Origin: Arthrinium phaeospermum | Lineage: Eukaryota > Ascomycota > Sordariomycetes > Amphisphaeriales > Apiosporaceae | Direction: 5' to 3' | NCBI GenBank assembly: GCA_006503535.1 | Contig: QYRS01000010.1 | Location: forward strand, 1,860,001 to 1,924,000 | DNA: 64,000 nucleotides | Part shown: in pieces, positions 23,601 through 34,341 of the stretch | How positions within the stretch are numbered: the first letter of the stretch is position 1 | How the letters are laid out: every line of letters begins with the position of its first letter | Notes under the pieces: model-generated | Seen by the model: the letters and a program-made list of their open reading frames with translations, nothing else | Database searches by the model: none | What the model was told of the DNA's origin: nothing | Program-made: the position numbers and the translations under genes

Positions 23601-25048
23601 GATCTGGTATGTATGTGTAAGCTGCAACCTGACCCGACAGGTCGGTTAGAACTCGCCGAGATAGACAGAGAGCCAAGACGGGAGAAGAGGGATTCTCTCG
23701 AGCGCAAGAGATTTCAAGATGGCACGGCCGCCGACTCCAGCGACTGTTGGCAGCACGCACACCCAACGAGCAGCGAGCCAACCCACCAAAGAGAGCCTCT
23801 AGTAGGCAATACATGCCCACCCGAGCCACCCCAACCACAACTTGTCGGTTTTGTCGGTCCGCAATGGGCCGATTACATTACTGGATTTCTTCTAGAGCTC
23901 GGCTCGTCTGGACGGTGGTGGGTGGTGGCTGCAATCCTCGAATCATCAACCACCGATCCGAAGACACCGATCACATTTTTACCCCTACCTCTTTTTTTAT
24001 TTTTCCTCTTCTCCTTCCACACCCTCAACGTGCAGTAGTGTGCCACCCGGTCGCGCAATCCGTCCGCATCCACGCCGTCAGCCCGCCAAGTCTTGGAAGG
24101 TACAAGCGTGGGGGCCTCTGGCGGAGGTTTGCATAAATGGCCTTGTGCAATTGGGGGAAGGGCGATAATGAACGTGTTTCACGAAAGAGAAGATGGGTGG
24201 ACCAACCAGCACTTGCCAGCCAGCGACTCGGATAACCGCTTATCGCCGCAGCATCTAGGCCTGCTAAGGTGAGTAGCAGGTTATATTTCGCTCTGCTATA
24301 GCACCACCTTCATTTCCCAGGTTCCCACGCGGCTGTAACATGTGCGACAAGGCGGCTGTGACGAGTGGACATAACGCACCCCTTTTGAACCCGGGCGCCC
24401 TCCAATCGGGACACGCAAACTGCAAATGTGTTTTCCAGAGTCGGTACTGCGTTCATCCGGCTTGGGTCTAGACGCCCATAGGCCTGACTCATGGGCCAAA
24501 CCCGCGAATGAATCGAGAGGCAGCAATGTGGACTGGCCTCGCATGGATTCAAAATTAGTAGAAGTGCACACATACAGTACACACAAGCGAACCTAGATTT
24601 TTTTTCACAAGCAAGCTCGTTTGGCTGGTCTCGAAGCTTCATCAGGCATAAAATTCGCAGACGGGGAGAAATGCTCCCCATGCCATCTTATGCCGTGTTT
24701 TTCGCTGAACGGCGCTACGATATCAACCAAAAATATAGTGGGACAAGCTACACACTTCTTTGGGAACAAGAATACCGAAACATGATTCACCCAAACGACG
24801 ACACGTGCTTGAATACAAATCATCAGAAATATACAGTGACGAGACCGAAGAAACCTGAGAAACCCAGTGCCCCCTTCGGATCCGGAATCATTGACTCAAT
24901 TTTCAGGGTGAACATGCGATCTATTCCAAGATTCACCTACTGCTATCTAGCTCAGTACCATATCAATATCCAGATACATTCATCTGGCTTCGTCGCTAGA
25001 GGAACATACTTCGACGTCTACTGAACTTACCTATGCCTAACGACTGGC
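20648..25048. other. 4.4-kb gene-poor interval upstream of channel gene
   Basis: Contains the channel gene's promoter (starting with a 76-bp tandem repeat) and the 3' flank of the CxxC protein gene. Frames of 183-226 codons occur but lack family motifs, overlap on both strands and cross low-complexity sequence. No RNA gene was recognised. Confidence 0.55.
20795..20946. repeat. 76-bp tandem repeat, two copies
   Basis: Two head-to-tail 76-bp units begin GACGTTGATGCCAG at 20795 and 20871 and end GCAATTAGGCTTATT or GGAATTAGGCTTGGC. Identity by eye is about 80%. A third, weaker partial unit may start near 20950 with AACGTTGGTGACAG. The repeat lies 148-300 bp upstream of the channel gene's ATG. 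Confidence 0.8.
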
Positions 25049-25843
25049 TTACTCTATGCAGTAATCATCATCGTCATCGTCATCATCGTCACCAATACCA
25101 ATGAAACGCTTCAGGTCTTCATCGTCGCTATCGCCAAGATCGATGAGGCCGGACGTGTCCGGTAGGGGCGCCGGCTTCGAGTAGTCGAAGAGCGGGGGGC
25201 CCGACGGCGACGGTAGCATCGCGACGATCTCGGCCAGGGTCAGGTTCCTGACCAGCTTGGGTGCTGCTGCTCCCTTGGCCTTCTGCTCGGGGCTTTCCAG
25301 CATATCGATGCAGAGCTGCATCACATCGGGGTCATCCTGTTGCATGATCGTCTGGTAGTGTCTCACCTCATCGGGCTCGTCCTGGAGATACTGCTGCAGC
25401 TCAGCGTTGTCCTCGGCATCGTCAAGAACCATATCCTCGGGGCCAAAGGCGGCGGCGTCCGACGCTGGCGGCTGTGGCTGCTTCTGCTGCTGCTGCTTGA
25501 GCATAGCTGTTGCAGCTGCCTCTGCCTGCTGCCGCTTCTGCTCCTTGTCCTTTTGGACTTCGGTCAGTCGGCGACGAACACGGCCAGCAACCAAGGTCTT
25601 GAACAAGCCGAGGCCTGGTCGTTTTCCCTGGTCAGCAGCCACAGGAGGCTTGGCCGGAACCGGCCTGTCTGACGCCGCTTTGGCAGACGAAGAGGCCTTG
25701 GGGTCGATCTTCAAGTCGCCCATCGAGCTCTTGCATGTCTGGCATTGCCGAAAGACCTCGGTAGGTCTGAAGCACGGGGGCGTATGGAGATTCTCCACAT
25801 GCTCGACTTTGCCGCAAACTTGGCACTTGAAGATACGGCACAT
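25049..25843 (-). CDS. Hypothetical protein: CxxC zinc motif, poly-Asp tail
   Basis: Predicted 264-residue protein of unknown function. The start is placed at the ATG at 25843 (MCRIFKCQVCG) because Cys-rich sequence begins there; an ATG 34 codons upstream at 25945 is in frame. The N-terminus has C2, C7, C10, C24, C34 and C37, the last four including CxxC pairs able to bind one zinc. A basic, glutamine-rich middle part (RRRLTEVQKDKEQKRQQAE, then QQQQK) is followed by an acidic C-terminal half ending in nine aspartates and DYCIE. The layout (small zinc module, basic coiled coil, acidic tail) suggests a nuclear or scaffold role, an inference only. Many ascomycetes encode similar short Cys-rich proteins without names. 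Confidence 0.75.
   Translation of the reverse strand: MCRIFKCQVCGKVEHVENLHTPPCFRPTEVFRQCQTCKSSMGDLKIDPKASSSAKAASDRPVPAKPPVAADQGKRPGLGLFKTLVAGRVRRRLTEVQKDKEQKRQQAEAAATAMLKQQQQKQPQPPASDAAAFGPEDMVLDDAEDNAELQQYLQDEPDEVRHYQTIMQQDDPDVMQLCIDMLESPEQKAKGAAAPKLVRNLTLAEIVAMLPSPSGPPLFDYSKPAPLPDTSGLIDLGDSDDEDLKRFIGIGDDDDDDDDDYCIE
25058..25095 (-). repeat. GAT/GAC triplet repeat encoding poly-Asp
   Basis: Run of Asp codons (GAT and GAC mixed) at the end of the CxxC protein gene. Mixed synonymous codons suggest that the aspartates, not a raw triplet expansion, are maintained. Confidence 0.8.
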
Positions 25844-26432
25844 GGTTACGTGGGTAGATGTTTGCTTTCGTGGTAGGTTCTGGTGAGAGGTGGTGAGAGA
25901 GAGATGGATGTGGTAGGATGAAGATTGTCCGAGCAAGAGATTCATGGCATCCTTATATACACCTTAGGATATTATCAACAACAACAGTGTCTTTCTTTCA
26001 ACATACAAGCTCATTATAGCTTCAGGAGCTGAACAATGCTATTGTAAGTAGGAACAAGACACAGAAGTGTTGTCGACATGGTCTTTGTTTTTGAGCATTG
26101 TTTCGGTACATTGATACCGGGACGTTCGAGTTGACCAGAGCACCACAACTACGTAGGTAATACCTGGTCACTCTCCAAACAAGGCGCCTGTTTTGTTTTC
26201 ACTGGGAAACAACAGCACGAATGGCAGGTTTTCATGTACTAGCAACAATGGCGCAACCACTTCATTCCATCAACCCCTTTCCTCCTGATATGTTCATCAG
26301 AATCCTTTCTGCGACCAAGTCATCGCCAATCGTTCCGTTTTCCACCGCCTTCAAGTGCGATGTCTAGACTGCCCAGAGCACAAGGCATAACGAGTTGACC
26401 AGCTTCGCACGCCTACTTACGCCCGTAAAGTC

Positions 26433-26635
26433 ATGCGAGAAATGGGCGCTTATGCCAGCTTTCTCGCCCCTGATCCGACGTTGGAGGCAGGCCTCCACCC
26501 GCAGCTGCTGCCGACCGTGACAATACAGAATAACCAGGGCCTGGTGGGAGAGCTCTTTTCGATGTCCGCGATCCAAAAGGAAGTGGATCGATTAATGGCA
26601 GGTGACTCTTCGTCTTCAATGGGCGGCGGCGGCCA

Positions 26636-26666
<31 letters not shown>

Positions 26667-26804
26667 CGAAGCGGCGGAAACATCAACACCGAGTTGTATG
26701 AGGCACGGCGGCAGAGCCAGCAGTCCGGCATGTACGAGGGCGTCCAGCCCACAAATCACGCAGCACAGCACGCACCCTTTTTTCACACCAGGATCACTTG
26801 GTGA
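26433..26804 (+). CDS. Doubtful small ORF with poly-Ser run
   Basis: A 123-codon frame opening MREMGAYASFLAPDPTLEAG. The first 60 residues have a balanced composition (LLPTVTIQNNQGLVGELFSM), after which a Gly/Ser tract is encoded by AGC repeats. The frame is open back to 26391, and a possible acceptor with a nearby branch-like sequence sits at 26400-26402. An upstream frame from 26221 (MAGFHVLATMAQPLHSINPF) might be an earlier exon, but no good donor joins them. I recognise no family. It may be a small gene, a decayed exon or chance. Confidence 0.3.
26637..26664 (+). repeat. (AGC)n microsatellite
   Basis: Nine AGC triplets, read as poly-Ser in the doubtful ORF. Confidence 0.85.
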
Positions 26805-26914
26805 CATTGGCATAGTATTCATTCTGTCGGACAGAATATAGTATATAATTAGTCTTCCTGTCGTCTCATCGTCTACTTTCGTGGCAGTCTAGGAGTTTAG
26901 GCGGTCTGTTGAGC

Positions 26915-28676
26915 TTAAGTGTCCAGGACAGACGACCTGTGCGGGCTCCTGCTCCTCACCCTTTCACTTTGCGCGGGCAACTGTAGTGAGACGCTCGCGC
27001 CCCCTTCCACCTTCTTCTTCTTGATACCGATCTCCAAGCCTCCGCTATCCGTGCTAGAGGACGAAAGTCTTCCGAGCTCGACGGGCCGCTCTTCGTCCAC
27101 CTGTCCATCCGAGGTGCTCCCGGGCTGAGTCTCGTGCTGGTGGAGTTTGATGTTGATGAACATCGCATAAAGACCAAAGTCGTACGACAGCCGCGCAATA
27201 CCGGCGACGACAAAGGCCACCCAGAACTGCTTGTTGGCCGCCAGCAGTCCAGTGAGAGTAGGTCCTATCATTGCCGCACACGTTCGAACCAGGCTGGTAA
27301 TGCCCATGACAGCGGTGCGCTCCTCGGGCCGAACGACAGCTGCGATGAGTGCCGTGCGTGGGGCCTGGTCCAGAGGGTTCAGGGCACTCCGCACGAGCAG
27401 CAAACCTGCTGTCATCCAAAACACGTTTGGGATGGGAAACAGTAAAACAGCGGCAGATGACGGGACATGGGTGAAGACCATGGTGTTCACTAGACCGATT
27501 CGGCGTGCCAGTGGGCTGGCAAACATGGCAGAGATGGCACCGAGGAAGTAGCTGACCGACGTAACATCGCCCAGAGTTGATTTTGATGGGTGGAAGTTTT
27601 CGTCCATGTAGTACGTCGTCCAAGAATAGGGCACCATCCCATCTGCGACCGAGTCAAGCGCAAGCAAGATCCATAGCTTGTACATGACCCGGCGAGTTGG
27701 AACGGATATCTGGGACAAGCGATCGGCAAGCCAAGTCGTACCCCGACGGAGCCAATTCTGTGGCGCTTGGGGTGACAATGGTGCGGAATTATGGGGGCTC
27801 GCTATCACTGCAGCACCCCTGGTGGCTTCCTGTTGTTCTGCCTGTGGGATTTGGGTATAATCATCCGGCCGCCGTAGCTCGCAATCATCGGTCAAAAGCG
27901 CAGCCAGGATGACGTTGACCGTTCCCATGCCAACATAGAGCCAGAAGAGCGCATGGTATGCGTTGATCAGTGTCCAGCCCTTTTGCTCTCGCAACGTGTG
28001 GACGATACGACCGCCTGCTTCGCTTCCGAGAGAGGACCCGAGTGTCGAGGTGGCAACATACCAGCTTAGAACATCTGATCTCGTAGAAGGTGTAGTTAGC
28101 TGCGAAAGCACCGATCTATAGATTGGTAAGCATTGATTACTCGAGGCCCATGGCAGACGGACATATTGGGGGCCACTCACTCCTCGATGCTTCGAAAGGG
28201 CCCGAAGTCTCCACCGGTTACGCTGACAACGCCAACAACGGCTGCGAACAGCAGAATCCAGAAGTTCTCGAATGTTGCGAAGATGATTCCGCTGAAGATC
28301 ATGAGAAATGAGCCACCAAGCAACACCTTGCGTCTCCCCACTCGGTCCGCAACCAGGGTGAGAAAGGTGCCTAGAAAGACATCGCCGAGCAGTGTCAGGG
28401 TCATAAACAGACCGATCTGGTGATCAGTGAACTCTAGTGCCGCGAAGTAGATGGCTGTATGCCCTGTCAGTCCTTTGGAACCATAACGATGGGTAGTTGT
28501 TTCGTCCAACATCGAGCTGCAGCGTACGGACCTAATATGAGTGATATAGCACCGTGAGCGAACATGCGGCAGGCTCTTGCAAGGATGATTATCCAGGCAT
28601 TGCGGCCACTGTCGTGGATCGAGACAATTCCGAATTCATGGTAGAACCAGCGGAAGGGTCGCAAGATACTCTCCAT
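26915..28676 (-). CDS. MFS transporter, uncharacterised
   Basis: Predicted 539-residue major facilitator with 12 membrane segments, substrate unknown. Exons 28532-28676, 28181-28454 and 26915-28115; introns 28455-28531 (phase 1) and 28116-28180 (phase 2). The first exon opens MESILRPFRWFYHE and carries the first helix (ARACRMFAHGAISLIL). The second has the loop 2-3 signature ADRVGRRKVLLGGS after QIGLFMTLTLLGDVFLG. The third holds a central hydrophilic loop and the second bundle, including LNPLDQAPRTALIAAVV and PEERTAVMGI. The C-terminus is Ser-rich and basic. It resembles broadly conserved fungal permeases without assigned cargo. Confidence 0.88.
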
Positions 28677-29682
28677 TTCTGCTGATCAGCAAAAAAATCG
28701 AAGAAATGGTACCAGTGGGTATTATAGAAGCACGCGACAGCCAGACGCAATGAGAGAACAAGAGGTCCAGCATGGCTTCATCGGCAAGTCATCGCTGCTA
28801 TCCGAAGCGCTAACTGCAATGCGGCACCCTCGGTCTAGTCGGCCGACTTGGTCGGTCGAGCCCTAGCCGAGATCGGCCAGGATGATGCAATCAACTCGGA
28901 GATCGAGGAGGGTCGGCGTATCGGGTCTAACAAGAACATCTTGACCTGGGTTCTTGGTATATATGGGAAAAGCTGAAGATTCTCGACGCTGTCACGACCA
29001 GTTGAGTGCGATATTGTGTATAAGCCAAACTAATTCGCCGCATGGGTCAGCCGCAACCATGTGCGCTTGCTTAAGGTAGCTTAAGGTTTCCCCCGATGTC
29101 TCACTGCATGTCCAATGTCAGCCTCCGTGCTAGCTCCTTGCTTTTCTTCTGCCACAACCCTCCAAATACCAGTCGCAGTCTGGCCACTTTTGCTGCAAAT
29201 CTGAAGCCGCGTCATGGCCTTGATGGAGATGAATGAGGCTTACGTCGGCATGAAGACAACATGTAGAGTCATTTGGAGCTGTCGCATACAAACGAAGCGA
29301 TATACGTAAGTAAATTTGTCTCATATGCACCAATCAGGTGCGTCTCCCCCCTTACCTTATCTCTTCATCCCAACAGCTCGGAGGAACCAAGTACTAGTAA
29401 TATGCTTTGCGGTTCACTTCAGACGGTCTACAGTTGCTCCGGACAAGGATGAGATGATGGTATTCATGATGCAGCTTACGTTCTCTCTCCAATTTCTTTC
29501 CCCGCAATTCGGGGGTCGGTTCAGCGTTTGTTATCTACTCCCTGTACGGATTCTCGTTTGGAGATAGGTCTGCTGCGACTGTAGGTGCATTTAAACCTGA
29601 AGGATCCCCAAAATTAGTTGCAAGTAGGCAAAGACCAGTCATAAGGACCCGGAGAGAACCAATCACTTGAAGGTTGCCTACG
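28677..29682. other. Divergent promoter region, MFS and aminopeptidase
   Basis: The two flanking genes are transcribed away from each other, so this kilobase holds both promoters. I see no gene. A TATATA-like run near 28966 is too far from either start to assign. Confidence 0.55.
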
Positions 29683-31182
29683 ATGTTTAACTTCGGCGGA
29701 ATCTACAAGTCGCTTTGCTTGCTGCTTGGTACCTCGCAGCTTGTTGCTGGCATATCCTCTGGCGGGAGTCAGGTTGTGCTCGGCGGGTCTCACAAGACCG
29801 CGGGATCTCGACCGCTTCATGTCGTCGATGATGCGATAACCGCCGCCCTCGCCAAACACGCCGATCCAGTTGACGCCTTTGTCGCTCTCCGCCCCGAGGC
29901 AGCCAAGACGCTTGCAGAGCCGAGACTACTGCATGTGCAAGGCGAGGAGAAACCAGAGTGGATGACGGAAGGCGACAAACTGCGCTTGCGAAGACAGCGC
30001 AAGAAGTTCGTGGATATAACTGACCATTACGAGTTCTATACCCAGCAGGCAGGCATACAAGCTGGAAAAGCCCGTAAGCACCCTTGGAAATCGCAACATC
30101 CTGCCTCCTCTGTTGATGTGGCAAATTACAGACCTCCCCAATCTCACAAATCAGCCCCTTGTCCAACCATTGTTGGCTCAGATCTCGAAGCAGAGGTTGT
30201 ATGATGACCTAGAGCACTTGACGGGATACTACAACCGTTGGTTCGGAGGTTCCACGGGCGAAGAGAGTGCGAATTGGATCCATGATCAAATAGCTCAGAT
30301 CATCGCAGAGGCGCCGTTCCACAGCTATATTTCATTGGAATACTTCACGCACCCGTTTCCGCAACCTTCAATCATTGCGCGGTTCGAGCCCAAAGTGCGC
30401 AACTGGAGCCTTCCCTTGACAGTCATAGGTGCACATCAGGACTCGGCCAACTATAAGTTCCCACTTCTCCCGGCGCCAGGCGCTGACGATGATGGCTCCG
30501 GGGCCGTGACCATCCTTGAGGCCTTCCGGGTCCTCGCAATGAACGGGTTCACCCCAAAGGACGGACCTGTGGAGTTCCACTGGTACGCGGGCGAAGAGGG
30601 TGGCAATCTAGGTAGCAACTTTGTGGCGCGCTACAAAAAGGAGTCCGGAGTGCGCATTGAGGCCATGGTGGAATTCGACATGGTTGCGTATGTGGCAAAG
30701 AACTCGACTGAATCCATTGTCCTCGTCAAAACCAACGCAGATGACCCGCTGACGGAGTGGATCGCGGGCTTGGGCGAAGAATATACCTCTCTTCCTTCTC
30801 TCATTACGGAACTCGACCCGTAAGTGCCAGCCGTGTTTCCTCGCCGATCCTGTGATCTGACCCCTACTACAGAAAAGCCGGCTCCGACTACATGTCTTAC
30901 ACGAAGCTCGGTTATCCCTCGGCGTTTGCTACCGAAGGCGATCCCTCAGCCGGAGGGTTCCCCGGTGATTACGACCCTTACATACACAGCGTACGAGATA
31001 CCATGTACGTGGACGATGAGACGGGAAAATTCTCTTTCGATGTAAGTCTAGACACCGCTACCATGCCAACCCAATTGCTATTCTAAGAACGCACGTCGAT
31101 ATTGTAGCACATGGCCGAATACTGCAGGCTGGCAATTGCTTTTGCCGTCGAACAGGCGGGCTGGGATAATGTATGGAGATAG
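29683..31182 (+). CDS. Secreted leucine aminopeptidase, peptidase family M28
   Basis: Predicted 440-residue secreted zinc aminopeptidase that removes N-terminal residues from peptides, like fungal Lap1. Exons 29683-30073, 30132-30819, 30873-31041 and 31108-31182; introns of 58, 53 and 66 bp with phases 1, 2 and 0. A signal peptide covers about residues 1-23 (SLCLLLGTSQLVAG), followed by a propeptide. Dizinc ligands are visible: H232 (IGAHQDSA), one Asp of 249-251 (APGADDDGSGA), E285/E286 (YAGEEGG), D313 (VEFDMVAY) and H398 (YIHSVRD). All catalytic positions are intact. Two N-glycosylation sequons occur (NLT, NST). The cytochrome P450 gene follows 494 bp downstream on the same strand. Confidence 0.94.
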
Positions 31183-31675
31183 GAGGCTGCTCCGACTCCG
31201 ACCCGTTCCCATGCAGGTTTACCACGTCATGTTCCGCCAAGACGTGGAATATGGCTCTGGGAGGCGAGCTCTCGATTGTCCAAATCTGGAAAAATATGCA
31301 TTTCCAGAAAGCAGTCAGCACTAGTTAGGCATCGTGACAAGGAAAAATGAAGCAGTGGGTAACTCCACCCGGATCTCGCGTTTGTGCCTTGTTCCAGATT
31401 CGCAGCATTAGCTCGCCCCCCTGTCCCCAGAAGGAAGACCAGAATTTCGAAATGGAAGGATCCGGCTGGGAGTGCCGTCATCAAAATTGGCGGGTTTTGC
31501 CGCATTATTTATCCAACAATCCAATGGAAGAGACTCAAGGCAGGTTTGGGTCCTCTGGGGGCGAGCGAGCACATGAGGTTTAAATACAGCGGTCTCGGTT
31601 TTCTTCAAAGAATGGAATGGCGCAACCGGCAAGCGTCCAAAATAAGAGCATACGCCGCCGGACACACGTCTCGCG
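31183..31675. other. Intergenic, aminopeptidase to P450
   Basis: Contains the P450 promoter. Short overlapping ORFs only. Confidence 0.6.
31579..31586 (+). promoter_or_regulatory. Candidate TATA element of P450 gene
   Basis: TTTAAATA lies 90 bp upstream of the P450 ATG at 31676, a usual distance for a fungal TATA box plus short leader. Position-based inference. Confidence 0.4.
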
Positions 31676-33608
31676 ATGTGGGTCTCAAACTTCGAGGCGA
31701 TCAGCCCTATAGCGATAATCGAGATCCGGTCTCTACTTGCATTTGCGATTCCAGCCTTTATCATTGTTTTATTCTGGCGTCGTTACTGGACTCTGAGAGA
31801 CGTGCCTGGACCATTCCCTGCTGCCTTCACTCGCCTTTGGCACGCAAGGACTATTAAGAACGGAACACACGCCAGAGACATCACCGCCCTTCATCGCCAG
31901 CTGGGCCACTTCGTGCGAATTGCGCCGGATGAAGTCAGCGTCGCCCATCCCGATGGGCCGAGGAAACTATTGCTTGAGACGCTACCGAAGGTTAGTACCT
32001 GTTCTAGAAGATATGATACCTGACGCGCTCTCTTCTAACGGCGAACCATCTGTTACATGTGCAGGGCTACTGGTACAAGACCCTGACCTTCCCCGACTCT
32101 ACCTACAAGACCCCCATGGCTACAGTGGACCCCAAGGAGAAGATCGAGAGGTCCAGGCTGCTGGCGTCGGCTTACACCACCTCGAGCCTGCTACAGTCGG
32201 AGCAAGCGATAAACACTCAGGTCGAGCTGCTAATGAGGTGGATGGATGAGCATGCGGCATCCGCCATGCCCATGGACCTGTCCCAGTTCTTTACCTTCAT
32301 CGCTTACGATATCATGGGTGAGCTAGCGAAACCCCTCTGCTTCATTTCTGGTCTCCTCCCCTTTCACTCCCCTTTCGGACGACCCCACTAGTGAACCACC
32401 AGACCTCAACCTCTTGATTGGCATAAAGAAAATCGCTGACTAGAACGAACAATGTATTTACTTTTCCTGTAGGCGAAGTCATCTTCTCCAAGAGCTTCGG
32501 TTTCCTGGAAAAGGGCAGTGACATCGAGGACTCGCTCCAGCAGGGTCTCGAGTTCGGCGCCTACGTGGCGGTGCTGCCCTACTTCCCCTGGCTGCAGGGG
32601 CTGCTCGTGAGCCCCCTCTCCGCCCCGTTCCTCCGGCTGGTGATGCCGTCCAGCTACGTCGTAGACCGCAGCATCTGGGCGCTGGAGCAGCGGAAGAAGA
32701 ACCCCGATGCCCGCTTCGACTACGTTGCCCACTGGCTCAGGACCCACGAGAGCCACCCGGACAGGCTGACGGCCAAGGACGTGCAGGCGGCCGTCACGTC
32801 CAATGTCAGGTGTGTAGTTTGGCTTCTTCTTGGCTCACCCGACCCTGTGGGAAACTAATACTGTTAGCAGCGCCGGAGCGGATACGGTCACATGTGCCCT
32901 GCAGTCTTTCATCTACCACACCATCCGTCACCCGACAGCTTGGAGACGACTTCAAGAGGAGATCGATCAGGCCGCGGCAGAGAAACGGCCACAGCAAGAA
33001 GAAGAATCTGCATCTCAGGACCACCCCGTATTTTCCTTTGCCGCGGCTCAGAAGCTCCCCTACCTGCAGGCCTGCATCAAGGAGTGCATGCGCGTCTGCC
33101 CGCCCTCCACCATCGGCCTGCAGCGCGTGGCGCCGCCAGGGGGCATCACCATCGGCGACCGGACCTTCAGGGCCGGCACCGTTCTGTCCGTTCACCTGCC
33201 CAGCATGCTGCTGTCTGAGGAGCTGTGGGGGCCGGACGCGGGCGAGTTTGTGCCGGAAAGGTGGCTCGGGGACGGCGAGAAGACGGCGGCTTTGGACAAG
33301 TACTTCATCCCTGTAAGTCTTATTCATTTCACGAAGCGCGAATATACTACCCTTCTTGGGAAGAGTTCACGACAACGGCGCGGCGCATGACTGACTGTCG
33401 GTGGCATTTTGTGTAGTTCGGCCTGGGGTACAACTCCTGCGTGGGGCAGAACCTCGTGCGGATCGAGTTGTCCAAGATCTTGCCCACGATCGTGCGCCGC
33501 TACGACATCTCCCTCGTCGACCCGGAGCAGGAGTGGACTTACAAGACCTACGTGGCTGCGGTGCCGGGGCGCTGGCCGGTGCACATCAAAAGAAGGAGTG
33601 TTGATTAA
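31676..33608 (+). CDS. Cytochrome P450 monooxygenase
   Basis: Predicted 512-residue membrane-anchored P450; substrate unknown. Exons 31676-31990, 32065-32317, 32473-32809, 32871-33312 and 33417-33608; introns of 74, 155, 61 and 104 bp. All frames close. The anchor is at about residues 19-35 (SLLAFAIPAFIIVLFW), followed by the Pro-rich hinge VPGPFP. The I-helix has AGADT at 303-307, and the K-helix ExxR is E373-R376 (KECMRV). The heme-ligand loop FGLGYNSCVG carries Cys457, with Asn455 where most P450s have Arg. It resembles the broad benzoate hydroxylase/pisatin demethylase-like fungal group, but I would not assign a CYP number. Confidence 0.92.
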
Positions 33609-34341
33609 ATATCCTGTCCTTGGTCGCCATGTCTCGTTTTCGGCAAGAGTGGTCTGGTTGTTTGATGGCGGGTCGGCTTTGGGCATGTGAGAGTGCAACA
33701 TTCCTCTTTGCTCGCATCATCTTGACTTGGGTCCATGTGCCCTTTTGATGTCTTCTGGCCCTATATTCTTCTACACGTGCAACTCACCGATCAATGTACA
33801 CTCTCCAGTATTCCTGGGCCGATTACTCCAGATTGCGCCAAAGGGTAGAAGTTTCGCTGGAGATGCGCAATAATCGCGTAACTGCCCTGTTTATCCTACC
33901 AATATTAGGCCATTCGGCCAGTCCACCACTGTTGCTCCTTCCGCGTAACTGCTCGGTTTATTCTACTTACCATCTTTAGGCAGTCCACTCGCCTTCCGAG
34001 CTGGAAACAACGGCCAACAACAGGAACATCTGGCATCACTTACCTTCCAACTGATGCAAAACTTTCATTATTACAAGGATGCATCCGGTGGTTCGACTGC
34101 ATTGGACTAATCAACAATACTTCGTTCGACTCGTTTCTGTCAGCACGTCGGATAAACATTGACTTCAAGGTCTTCTGAACGTCTGGTGAACCGTTGGTGT
34201 GCCAGTCGTTATTCCACTGTTGATACGAGCGCAGTTACATCCACTCCTTCAAACAAAAGGGAATAATCATCCCATCCCATCCATCATCTCCCCAAACTAT
34301 ACGGCAGTCTCGTCGTCTACTAGCATCCGTCGCCATCCATC
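33609..34341. other. Intergenic with short imperfect direct repeat
   Basis: 3' flank of the P450 gene and promoter of the F-box-like gene. Contains the direct repeat at 33875-33986. From about 34.25 kb C/T-rich leader sequence precedes the ATG at 34342. Confidence 0.6.
33875..33986. repeat. Imperfect 67-bp-spaced direct repeat
   Basis: CGCGTAACTGC...GTTTAT-CTAC recurs at 33875 and 33942, with TTAGGC and CAGTCCA shared further on. Two diverged copies. Confidence 0.5.

Larger units (their letters stand above)
25844..26914. other. Intergenic between CxxC gene and MFS gene
   Basis: Promoter side of the CxxC protein gene and 3' flank of the MFS gene. A low-confidence + strand ORF is listed separately; nothing else is supported. 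Confidence 0.55.
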
